Source of the DNA: DAIOEK01 sp963721445
Lineage (GTDB): Bacteria; Chloroflexota; Anaerolineae; Anaerolineales; Anaerolineaceae
Assembly (NCBI GenBank): GCA_963721445.1
Contig: CAVRIZ010000005.1
Location: 1,550,001-1,614,000 of the forward strand
Length of the DNA: 64,000 bases
Direction: 5' to 3'
Part shown: positions 45,206-53,654 of the stretch, one piece after another
Position numbering within the stretch: position 1 is the stretch's first letter
Layout: each line of letters starts with the position of its first letter
Program-made: the position numbers and the translations under genes
The notes under the pieces: model-generated
What the model was told of the DNA's origin: nothing
The model's input: only the letters and a program-made list of their open reading frames with translations
Database searches by the model: none

Positions 45206-47584
45206 ATGTATAAAAACAGTCCACCAACTTTCTTTGAGAAACTACTCAACCGCACAGGTTGGTGGTATCCGATCGTAATACTGATAATGACGCAACTGGT
45301 CAATACTCCATTGACGATCTTATTAACCGTCATGCCTGCTCAATCGAATGCGGAATTAGACAAAGCCCATTACATTCCCCTGTTGATCTTTGGCATAATC
45401 GCCATGTTGGTAAGAAATATCCTTTTACTTGGGCAATTTTACCTGCTCAATCAAGACCTGCAAATTCAACTCTCGAAAATCAGGAAACCCGGACAGATCG
45501 ACACCAACTCGGAACAGGGAAAACGTGCCTGGTCGCAAGCGAATTCTGCTGCCTATAGATATATCCTATTAGAGTTCATTGAGTTTTACATATTTGTACT
45601 GGTTCCGACATTAGCCTACGGATATTTCAGTCTCCACATTAGTCTTCAGCAAGTCAGTCAAATCAGCCATGCCGCGGTTGCCGCGAGCCTGGTGAACTTG
45701 ATTGCAGGCAATCTGGTCCTCGATCAATTCTTCAAACCGGTCATCCAGGCATTGCTTCCCCAACAACTTGAAGCACAACTGGTTGGGTTGAAAGGGATGC
45801 GAATCTGGATGAAATTGTCCATTGCCATTATCGGATTGGCATTGATCAGCCTGCTTCTGATAATACCCGCTGCCTATCACCAAATGGACCGTATCTATGA
45901 GGATACTACCCGTACCCCTGAACTTTTGAGAAATGCGCTATTAATCATCATCAATGCCGGTATTGGGGCTATCGTTGTGGGCGCTTTCCTGTCTTTCCGA
46001 TTAGTCTCCTATTTCTCTGTCCCATTTCGGAAGATGATCGAATTGTTTCGAGAAGTGGAAAATGGCGATCTTAACCGTCGAATTGCTGTTTCCAACTCGG
46101 ATGAATTTGGAGAAGTGAATATTTACTTGAATCATATGATCGAGCGCCTGCAGATATTAACCACAAATCTGGAACAACAGGTGGTGGAACGGACGGAGCA
46201 GCTTAGTCTTGCAAACGAAAAATTGGTTTACGAACTCACCGAACGCAAGCGGATGGAAAAGCACCTCGTGTATTCCGCATTGCATGATCCGCTTACAAAT
46301 TTGCCCAATCGCGTTTTATTAGTGGACCGATTAAAACAAGCGATGGAACGCGCCAGGCGGAATACTAGATATTCTTTTTCGGTCATCTTTATGGATCTGG
46401 ATGGCTTCAAAATGGTTAATGATAGTTTGGGGCACGATATCGGCGATTTATTGTTAATAGAAAGTGCCCGCCGAATATCAGCCAGCGTACGTACTGTAGA
46501 CACTGTTGCACGATTAGGCGGTGACGAGTTTGTGATCTTAATTGAAGAAGTAGACGGTTCAACAAATTATATAAATATTACTAAACGCATCCAGGAAATC
46601 ATTGCGAAGCCTTCTGATTTGGGAGGTTATAAAGTATTTTTGTCAGTAAGCATGGGTATCGTGTTCAGCGATGCCAGATATGAGAGGCCGGAGGATATTC
46701 TGCGCGATGCGGACATCGCCATGTATCATGCCAAGCGGCAGGGTCGTGGTCGGATTGAAATTTTTGATACAGAAATGCTTGACAGAGTGATGACCCGCCT
46801 GGGGCTTGAGACAGACTTACGAACAGCTTTGGAAAACAATGAGTTTATCGTATTTTACCAGCCAATAATAAACCTCGGTTCAAACAGGATCATTGGATTT
46901 GAAGCATTGGTTCGCTGGCAACATCCAACCCGGGGACTGTTACAACCACCAGAATTCATCTCCACTGCCGAAGAAATTGGTCTGATCGTTCCGATCGGTT
47001 ATTGGGTTTTAGACGAAGCCTGCCGACAAATTCACGTTTGGCAGGAGCAATATCCCGGAGATCCGCCCCTAACGGTAAATGTAAATATTTCACCCAAACA
47101 GTGTGCTGAAAAAGATTTTGTTGAGAAAATTGTCGAGATCTTGCATAAGAACAAATTGAATCCCGGATCATTGAAATTGGAATTGTCCGAAAGTTTGATT
47201 GTGGAAAACCCGACTTATATCTCTGCCTTGCTTACCAGGATGTTTGATTTCGGGATACAAGTTCAAATTGGTGAGTTTGGCACAGGATATTCATTGCTTG
47301 GATATCTTCATACCCTTCCGATAGATACTCTTAAAATCGATCGGACTTTCATCAACCGGCTCAGCTCAAACGATGATGGATCTGGGATCGTCCAGACAAT
47401 TCTAAATCTCGCACATGGTTTTGGAATGAAAGTGATCGCGGAGGGTGTGGAGACAGACGATCAGCTATCCAAACTCAAATCAATGGACTGTGAATATGTC
47501 CAGGGTTTCCTCATCGCAAAGCCGGTCGCTAATCAGGCAGCGGGTGCCTTACTTAAAAAGTCTCTTGCCCGAACGCCAGATTAA
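45206..47584 (+). CDS. Membrane GGDEF-EAL protein with altered EAL motif
   Basis: 792 aa cyclic-di-GMP protein. About seven transmembrane helices (22-270) with no known periplasmic sensor, HAMP (about 270-325), short coiled coil, GGDEF domain with GGDEF at 438-442 and the RTVD inhibitory site 5 residues ahead, then an EAL domain with EAL at 566-568, NVNISPKQ, ELSES, LKIDRTF and IAEGVET. The conserved loop DDFGTGYS reads GEFGTGYS (Gly689, Glu690), so two metal-site aspartates are lost. Cyclase activity is expected from the motif; phosphodiesterase activity is doubtful. Single gene. Confidence 0.93.
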   Translation: MYKNSPPTFFEKLLNRTGWWYPIVILIMTQLVNTPLTILLTVMPAQSNAELDKAHYIPLLIFGIIAMLVRNILLLGQFYLLNQDLQIQLSKIRKPGQIDTNSEQGKRAWSQANSAAYRYILLEFIEFYIFVLVPTLAYGYFSLHISLQQVSQISHAAVAASLVNLIAGNLVLDQFFKPVIQALLPQQLEAQLVGLKGMRIWMKLSIAIIGLALISLLLIIPAAYHQMDRIYEDTTRTPELLRNALLIIINAGIGAIVVGAFLSFRLVSYFSVPFRKMIELFREVENGDLNRRIAVSNSDEFGEVNIYLNHMIERLQILTTNLEQQVVERTEQLSLANEKLVYELTERKRMEKHLVYSALHDPLTNLPNRVLLVDRLKQAMERARRNTRYSFSVIFMDLDGFKMVNDSLGHDIGDLLLIESARRISASVRTVDTVARLGGDEFVILIEEVDGSTNYINITKRIQEIIAKPSDLGGYKVFLSVSMGIVFSDARYERPEDILRDADIAMYHAKRQGRGRIEIFDTEMLDRVMTRLGLETDLRTALENNEFIVFYQPIINLGSNRIIGFEALVRWQHPTRGLLQPPEFISTAEEIGLIVPIGYWVLDEACRQIHVWQEQYPGDPPLTVNVNISPKQCAEKDFVEKIVEILHKNKLNPGSLKLELSESLIVENPTYISALLTRMFDFGIQVQIGEFGTGYSLLGYLHTLPIDTLKIDRTFINRLSSNDDGSGIVQTILNLAHGFGMKVIAEGVETDDQLSKLKSMDCEYVQGFLIAKPVANQAAGALLKKSLARTPD

Positions 47585-47800
47585 AGGGAAGGACTATCGT
47601 TAATAGTATATTTTCACAGGAAGACGTTTGATTTCGTTTCCAATTTTTCGTAGGCATTGGCGTGAACGACAACTAGTTCGGCAAACGGACGTTTGATATG
47701 GGGCGGGAAGGATTGTTGGCTTAAGTCTGCCGGTTTGCATCATACCGCCCGGAAAGTCTGCTCCATCAATCCCATTTCCATCCCGGTATATAATTTCTAC

Positions 47801-48839
47801 ATGATCACGATCTTTTCACCTCTCCACGAACAGCACGCTCCAGAACGTGAATTTTTTCGCGGCAATCTGGTACCGTGTTTTGAGACTCCCGCCAGGGCGA
47901 ACTTCGTTATACAGGAAATTTCTACCCGCGGACATCAGGTTGTGCGCCATCGGTAGTAGCGCGAGATACTAAGACAGGTTCATTCAGCAGCGGTTACCTG
48001 TCGTTTCCTTGAAACCGCCTGGAATCAATGGGTTGCCATCGATCCAGAAAATGCAAAAATCCAACCTTTCCCATCAGTCTGGCCGGTGCGGACATTGCGC
48101 AGCGACCTCGAACCGGATGATTTCATCGCCCGGCTCGGTCTTTACTCAATGGATAATGGCACCCCGATGGTGGCCGGGACATGGGCTGCTGTAAAAGCCG
48201 GCGCCGATGCCGCGGTTAGTGCAGCGGCGCTGTTAAGTTCCGGCGAGAATAGTGTGTTTTGCGCCACTCGTCCGCCCGGACATCACGCCGGGATCGACTT
48301 TATGGGAGGCTACTGCTTTCTGAACAATGCGGCAGTCGCAGCACAGGCGCTGCTCAACGGCGGTTGTGAGCGGGTGGCCATTCTGGATGTCGATTATCAT
48401 CACGGGAACGGAACGCAGAGCATTTTTTACGATCGTTCGGATGTGTTGTATGTCAGCATCCATGGAGATCCCCGCATGGAGTTCCCGTTCTTCTGGGCTA
48501 CTCCGATGAGGCTGGAGAAGGTCAGGGTCAGGGTTTTAATTTGAACCTGCCTCTTCCTGCCGGCACCCCATCCGAGACGTGGTTCACAGCGCTGGAGATG
48601 GCGTGTACACGGGTGGAACAACATAACGCAGATGCGCTGGTCGTATCCCTTGGGCTGGATATATTTGTGGGTGATCCGATCGGCAAGTTTTTGTTGCAGA
48701 CTGATGATTTCTTCAAACTGGGAGCGCGGGTGAAGTAGGCTCGGTCTACCGTGGTTTTTCATTCTTGAGGGTGGGTATGCCACCAAGGAATTGGGTGTAA
48801 ACGCCGCCAATGTGCTGGATGGCTTTGAAGGTGCGTGAA
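47801..48839 (+). pseudogene. HDAC-family (acetylpolyamine amidohydrolase-like) gene, multiple indels
   Basis: Histone-deacetylase-fold Zn hydrolase. Visible pieces: N-terminal MITIFSPLHEQHAP; RPPGHHAGIDFMGGYCFLNN; DVDYHHGNGTQ and YVSIHGDP with Zn ligands; SLGLDIFVGDP; LEGGYATKELG at the end. At least six frame changes are needed (about 47946, 47977, 47990, 48006, 48504, 48738), in both directions and four of them within 65 bases, so this one looks genuinely decayed or badly read. It acts on acetylated amines when intact. A direct repeat GACGTTTGAT lies upstream (47623 and 47688). Confidence 0.8.
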
Positions 48840-48972
48840 AGTAGATATTAAGCCACCATTCTAACAAATTAATCCAACTCATACATATCCGGCAGTACGG
48901 TCATCCCGAACTGCGAATAAAATATATACATTTATTCCATTTACACCGAATAAATCAATGGACAGCCAGGCT

Positions 48973-49461
48973 TTAGAAGGGTTTAAACAGCATCAACCAG
49001 GTGATAAATGCCAGACCGCCAAGACCAATTAATGCCAGCATGACCGGGCGCGATTGGTCAAGAAGCGCATTGAGTTCTTCAGCGCTGGCGGGATCAACGG
49101 GTGGAAACGGTTTGTATTTCACCATATACTCCACCCCGATCGCTTTACGAACCCGATGGTAGTACCCCGTCACGGCGATGGACATATACACAGAGATACC
49201 AAGAAGCAATCCCAGGGATAACCAGATCCAGCCTGTTCCCCACCAATGTCCCATAAACCCGCTGATTATTCCGGTCAATAGCAGGATCATGATCGAACCA
49301 TTCAGAAAACCTATCGAGTTTCCCGATAAGCTTAAGAGCGCGCCGATTCGTTCCGGGTTTCGTTCCCGCCGAAGCTGGAATGCCACACCGATCGACACAC
49401 CGTGAGCCAGCAGAAATCCAAAAACGCCCAATACATGTAGAAATTTAATCCAGATATACAT
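48973..49461 (-). CDS. DUF2269-family membrane protein
   Basis: 162 aa, four transmembrane helices. The N-terminal WIKFLHVLGVFGFLLAHG with His residues at the first helix is the DUF2269 signature, and conserved helices 2 and 3 follow (GSIMILLLTGIISGFMGHWW). Function unknown; histidines could bind haem. Start ATG 49461; a longer frame to 49482 gains only seven residues. Convergent with the HDAC pseudogene. Confidence 0.82.
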   Translation of the reverse strand: MYIWIKFLHVLGVFGFLLAHGVSIGVAFQLRRERNPERIGALLSLSGNSIGFLNGSIMILLLTGIISGFMGHWWGTGWIWLSLGLLLGISVYMSIAVTGYYHRVRKAIGVEYMVKYKPFPPVDPASAEELNALLDQSRPVMLALIGLGGLAFITWLMLFKPF

Positions 49462-49737
49462 ACATTTCCCGCTTTCGATCATTCAACGGCTGATAACCAA
49501 CTAGATTTATTATGAGGTTTGAATAAAACACTTGGGTGACATTGTACAATGTGTTATCTAAGGCTTTGGTGGGGGAAATTACACTCTTAAAAAAGTTCTC
49601 TGGATTATCTTTTGGTCGGAATCATGGATTAAGAAGGACGGTATTTATGCAGAAACCCCAAAAGAAATTTCGCGCTTTTCAGTATAATCATCTCAGTATT
49701 AATAACGGAAAATTTATCTCTGAGCTGAGGACAAAAA

Positions 49738-50463
49738 GTGACAAACCAATCTGATATTGAAAAGCATTCTCTTCTGCAATCGATCCTGTTGCATATGTTG
49801 CCCGGGATCCTGACAGGTTGCTTCTATTTCCTGGTTCGTCAACCTGTCCTGGCAAAGGGCTATCCGCCCATATTCGCGCTTGTCCTGGCCGGAGCCTTTA
49901 TCCTAATTCCCGTTGAGTTGGGATACCTGCTTTACCAGGGCAAGAAGAAAACCGGACGTTACACGCTGGATGGCATTATCAGCTACCGGAAAGCGATCCC
50001 GTGGTGGCAAACCCTGGTTTGGGTACTGATCGTATTTGTTGCAACCGGCATCATCTTTACCCTGATGAAACCGGTGGATGCGTTTTTACAGGAAAAGATA
50101 TTCTCCTGGCTGCCCGGGTTGGATTTTGGATTGAGCGGCGATTACTCCAAGGCCACCCTGATCTTGACCTACGCCCTGTTTTTCGTCTTCATGGCTGTCC
50201 TGGCGCCCGTGGTGGAAGAGCTGTATTTTCGGGGATACCTGCTGCCAAGAATGAGCGGAAAGTATGCACCGGTATTGCACAGTTTTCTGTTCGCGGTTTA
50301 TCACACCTTCACACCCTGGATGATCCTTACCCGAACGATCGGTTTGTTGCCTTTGATCTACACCGTGCGGAAGAAGAATATTACCATCGGGATCATCGTT
50401 CATGTCCTGGTAAATACCCTTGATGTGGTCACAGGTATCGTATTCATATCAAAAATGGCCTAG
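49738..50463 (+). CDS. CPBP-family intramembrane metalloprotease
   Basis: 241 aa, about seven transmembrane helices. EELYFRGYL (Glu-Glu-Arg motif 1, about 160-168), VYHTF (motif 2 His) and HVLVN (motif 3 His) near the end. Probable GTG start at 49738 after a weak GAGCTGAGGAC. Substrate unknown. Second complete CPBP gene in the window (also 17969; a third at 63471 is cut). Confidence 0.88.
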   Translation: MTNQSDIEKHSLLQSILLHMLPGILTGCFYFLVRQPVLAKGYPPIFALVLAGAFILIPVELGYLLYQGKKKTGRYTLDGIISYRKAIPWWQTLVWVLIVFVATGIIFTLMKPVDAFLQEKIFSWLPGLDFGLSGDYSKATLILTYALFFVFMAVLAPVVEELYFRGYLLPRMSGKYAPVLHSFLFAVYHTFTPWMILTRTIGLLPLIYTVRKKNITIGIIVHVLVNTLDVVTGIVFISKMA

Positions 50464-50550
50464 CTCCAGGATATAGTGACCAGGTAAAAATCCTGGTTCA
50501 ACCAGTTCAGGTATATCAGGCTGATCTTATTCCATAATCAGAAGGAAAAA

Positions 50551-50974
50551 ATGAAACAATCCATTGTGCACATTGCGCTGGTCGTAAAAGATTACGATGA
50601 AGCGCTGGAGTTCTACATCAACAAACTACACTTTGTCCTGCTCGAAGACACCTATCAACCGGAACAGGATAAGCGCTGGGTCGTCATTTCCCCACCCGGT
50701 TCCACGGGGACAACTATCCTGCTCGCAAGAGCATCCAAACCGGAACAGGAGCCCTTTATCGGAAATCAAACCGGCGGACGGGTATTCCTGTTTCTGAACA
50801 CGGACGATTTCTGGAGAGATTACAACAACCTTCTTGGCGCAGGGAATCAAGATCGTTAGAGAACCCAAACAGGCTGATTACGGGATGGTGGCGGTATTCG
50901 AAGATCTTTACGGCAATCTGTGGGATTTGCTTCAACTAAAGGATGACCATCCGATTACGAAACGGATTGGGTAG
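50551..50974 (+). CDS. Glyoxalase/bleomycin-resistance-fold protein (frameshifted near 50835)
   Basis: About 140 aa VOC-fold protein. HIALVVKDYDEALEFY starts the first beta-alpha-beta-beta-beta module with a metal-ligand His. After NNLL the frame moves +1 (an extra G in CTTCTTGGCGCAGG) and continues with AQGIKIVREPKQADYG, VAVFEDLYGNLWDLLQL with the second ligand Glu region. The substrate (methylglyoxal, antibiotic or other) is not readable. AAGGA lies before the ATG. It precedes the DUF1697 gene by 8 bases. Confidence 0.85.
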
Positions 50975-50982
50975 CATTAACC

Positions 50983-51519
50983 ATGGAAACCTTTATTGCA
51001 CTGTTCCGGGGAATCAACGTCGGCGGAAACAGCATTCTGCCGATGAAAGAGCTGGTGTCGATCCTGGAAAACCTGGGCGCCCAAAACGTGCAGACCTACA
51101 TCCAGAGCGGAAATGCTGTATTTAAAATCGCAGCAGAAGGTGCCTCGCAGCTATCCGAACGAATTCGAAATGAGGTAAACCAGCTGCGTGGATTTGCCCC
51201 GCAGGTACTCTTGCTAACTCCCGTGGAGCTAAGCAAAGTGATCGCGAATAATCCCTTTCCTGAAGCCGAAACCGAGCCCGGTTATTTGCACCTTGGATTT
51301 CTGGCTTCCACACCAACTACACCGGATTTCGCGAAATTGGATCATTTGAAGAGTGAGTCTGAAGCGTACCGTCTGATAGGAAACGTATTCTATCTTCACG
51401 CGCCCAAGGGAGTGGGCAGATCAAAGCTGGCTGCCGGCAGTGAAAAGTGCCTGGGTGTGCCAATGACCGATCGCAACTGGAACACGGTCTGCAAGCTACG
51501 CGAGATGGCTTCGGACTAA
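50983..51519 (+). CDS. DUF1697-family protein
   Basis: 178 aa. FIALFRGINVGGN (4-16), LGAQNVQTYIQSGNAVF, NPFPEA and a C-terminal GVPMTDRNWNTVCKL are the full DUF1697 signature. Function unknown; widely scattered in bacteria. It likely shares a transcript with the glyoxalase-like gene. Confidence 0.9.
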   Translation: METFIALFRGINVGGNSILPMKELVSILENLGAQNVQTYIQSGNAVFKIAAEGASQLSERIRNEVNQLRGFAPQVLLLTPVELSKVIANNPFPEAETEPGYLHLGFLASTPTTPDFAKLDHLKSESEAYRLIGNVFYLHAPKGVGRSKLAAGSEKCLGVPMTDRNWNTVCKLREMASD

Positions 51520-51710
51520 ATTAAATTGCGGATAGGGAATCAGGAAACCGAAATACTTCCTTGTACGCTGAATTGAAAAAGGTAGAATGCCCCGCTAATC
51601 TGATGGGTGCCAGGGTTCAGCGGAACAAAGCTACGCCAAAATAATCAATTCGTGTGCAAGACGACTCTGGCAGACCAGGTTTTTGTCAATGTGTCAGGGA
51701 CGGCAGTCGA

Positions 51711-52289
51711 ATGGAATCTAGCGAAAATATAAAACCGGAACCGGTGACCGCTTTGATTGTGCGGCAGGTCAAACCGGGTCGATTGGGTGAGTTTGAAGAG
51801 TGGGTCAAAGGCATGACCCCAATAGTCCGGCAATTCGATGGTTATCTGGGTACAGACCTGATTCGTCCTCGTGATCTCGCCCACCCGGAAGTGGTGATTG
51901 TAGTCCGATTTGATTCGTATGAAAACCTGAAGGTCTTTATGGAATCGGCAGAGCGCGATGCCTGGCTCAAGGAATCGGAGATGCTGACAATTGGACAGAT
52001 GGAGGTCTCGGAACAGCACGGGTTGGTATCGTGGTTCAACCTGCCAAATCACAACTCGCCATCCAACCCGCCGGCAAAATCCAAAATGGCAATTATTACC
52101 ATCCTGGTTCTTTATCCTTCCCTGCTACTTGTCTCCACCCTGTTGAACATACTGCTTCATGGCTGGCCGAGGCCTGTCGTGATATTTATTACACTACTGG
52201 TATTGATCCCTGCCATGACCTATTTCCTCATGCCCTGGGCGACCCGGTTCTTTAGAACGTGGCTTTACCCAGATGTGGCTGGCAAATGA
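51711..52289 (+). CDS. Antibiotic-biosynthesis-monooxygenase-domain membrane protein
   Basis: 192 aa. An ABM-type ferredoxin-like domain (VTALIVRQVKPGRLGEFEEW to about residue 95, with HPEVVIVVRFDS) is followed by two transmembrane helices (about 128-150 and 155-175). The ABM fold with a membrane tail is a known but uncharacterised group; activity cannot be predicted. ATG 51711 follows AGGGACGG; GTG 51654 would add 19 poorly conserved residues. Confidence 0.78.
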   Translation: MESSENIKPEPVTALIVRQVKPGRLGEFEEWVKGMTPIVRQFDGYLGTDLIRPRDLAHPEVVIVVRFDSYENLKVFMESAERDAWLKESEMLTIGQMEVSEQHGLVSWFNLPNHNSPSNPPAKSKMAIITILVLYPSLLLVSTLLNILLHGWPRPVVIFITLLVLIPAMTYFLMPWATRFFRTWLYPDVAGK

Positions 52290-52452
52290 CGAGCTCATTC
52301 AACCTGCAGTTTAAGTCCTTGCGCCCTGCTTCTACTCCTTCCTGATATAGAAATTACCCAAAAAAAATACACTAGTGGGAGGACCCTCCCGAAAAAGTAA
52401 GCCTTCCACCGAAGGGGCAATGTTTTTATCGGAGTAATGTGCCCCAAAACCC

Positions 52453-52498
52453 TTGACAGGGGAAAGGTTCTATTCTATAATGACTGAGTAGTCAGTCA
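52453..52498 (+). promoter_or_regulatory. Consensus promoter and operator of second tetR operon
   Basis: TTGACA (52453-52458), 17-base spacer, TATAAT (52476-52481): a perfect sigma-70 consensus. An inverted repeat TGACTGA-GTAG-TCAGTCA (52481-52498) begins at the last base of the -10, a classic TetR operator position giving autorepression. Confidence 0.9.
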
Positions 52499-52525
52499 AT
52501 ATAGAATATCGGGAAAGGGTTACCC

Positions 52526-53116
52526 ATGGTCCGCAATCTGAGCGCTGAAAAACGAGAAAAACTAATCACCACTGCGTTGAGACTATTTGCTGCGAAAGGT
52601 GTGCAGAATACATCCACTGCGGAGATCGCCCATGAGGCGGGGACAGCCGCGGGGACACTATTCCTATACTTCCCGACCAAACAGGATCTCATTAACGCAC
52701 TCGTCCTGGAGATCAGCAAACAGGAAGGTGAAACCATACATAATCTGTTGACTCCCGGTTTGTCTGCCCGTGATCAATTCTTCACTATCTGGGATGGCTC
52801 CATACGCTGGCTATTGGATAATCCACTGGCGTATCAATACTCGCAGCAGGTCAGGGATTCAGGTTTAATCCCGCTGGAAGTCTCGCTTGAATCGGGGAAG
52901 TATTTCAGCTTCTATTACGAGGCGATCCAAAAGGGTCTGGAGGAAGGCAGCATCAAGCCGTTACCGATCGACCTGATCGGTGGATTCCTGTACCAGGATA
53001 TCGTCGCGATGATGAATTACATTCGATTGCAATCCAACCCCAACGGGTTGGAATTAACCATCCGGCAGGGGTTTGACCTCTTCTGGGATGGGATCAAAAC
53101 CAACGAAAAGGATTAG
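52526..53116 (+). CDS. TetR/AcrR-family repressor
   Basis: 196 aa. HTH AEKREKLITTALRLFAAKGV, TAEIAHEAGTAAGTLFLYFP (residues 5-50), then a helical effector domain. Unrelated in detail to the other TetR of the window. It sits behind a full-consensus promoter carrying the TGACTGA operator. Cotranscribed with a membrane protein starting 3 bases after its stop, presumably the regulated target. GAAAGGG precedes the ATG. Confidence 0.92.
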   Translation: MVRNLSAEKREKLITTALRLFAAKGVQNTSTAEIAHEAGTAAGTLFLYFPTKQDLINALVLEISKQEGETIHNLLTPGLSARDQFFTIWDGSIRWLLDNPLAYQYSQQVRDSGLIPLEVSLESGKYFSFYYEAIQKGLEEGSIKPLPIDLIGGFLYQDIVAMMNYIRLQSNPNGLELTIRQGFDLFWDGIKTNEKD

Positions 53117-53118
53117 AA

Positions 53119-53508
53119 ATGAGTACCACCCAATGGAAAATCGTACTAACCGGCATAGCCTTTCTGCTGCTCTTTGTGTTCGGATATGCACTGAGCCGCA
53201 CCGGCAAGCCCTACCACATGTTCGTTTTTACCGTACACAAATTGATCACGGTTGGGATCATCGTGTACCTGGCAATGACGATCTACAAAATGAATCAACT
53301 ATCCCCGCTTAGCCCGATCCAGATTACCGTGATAGTTCTCACCGGTCTATTCTTTGTGGCAACCATGGCGACCGGCGCGTTGCTGAGCATGGATAAGGTC
53401 TTTCCGGAGTTCGTCCACAAACTCCACAAGATCACACCGTACCTGACCCTGCTCTCCACTTCCACCACCCTGTATCTATTGCTGATCAAAGGTAATGGGA
53501 TGCCCTGA
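53119..53508 (+). CDS. Four-helix membrane protein in TetR operon
   Basis: 129 aa with four transmembrane helices (about 8-24, 40-55, 66-88, 105-122). Several histidines (VFTVHKLITVG; FVHKLHKITPY) lie near the helix ends, reminiscent of haem-binding four-helix membrane proteins, but this is only a resemblance. It follows the TetR gene directly and is probably repressed by it. Confidence 0.75.
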   Translation: MSTTQWKIVLTGIAFLLLFVFGYALSRTGKPYHMFVFTVHKLITVGIIVYLAMTIYKMNQLSPLSPIQITVIVLTGLFFVATMATGALLSMDKVFPEFVHKLHKITPYLTLLSTSTTLYLLLIKGNGMP

Positions 53509-53654
53509 CCGGAGGAGCTACCCTACTTAACGCCGCAGAGAAAAGGCATAGGTAAGTCTTGTTCCAACCCTGGCACAAATTCCGTGATTGTATTCTTCCC
53601 CTCCCGGTTATATACTAATCGTAATCATTAAGACATGTCCGACCTGGAGGGGTT

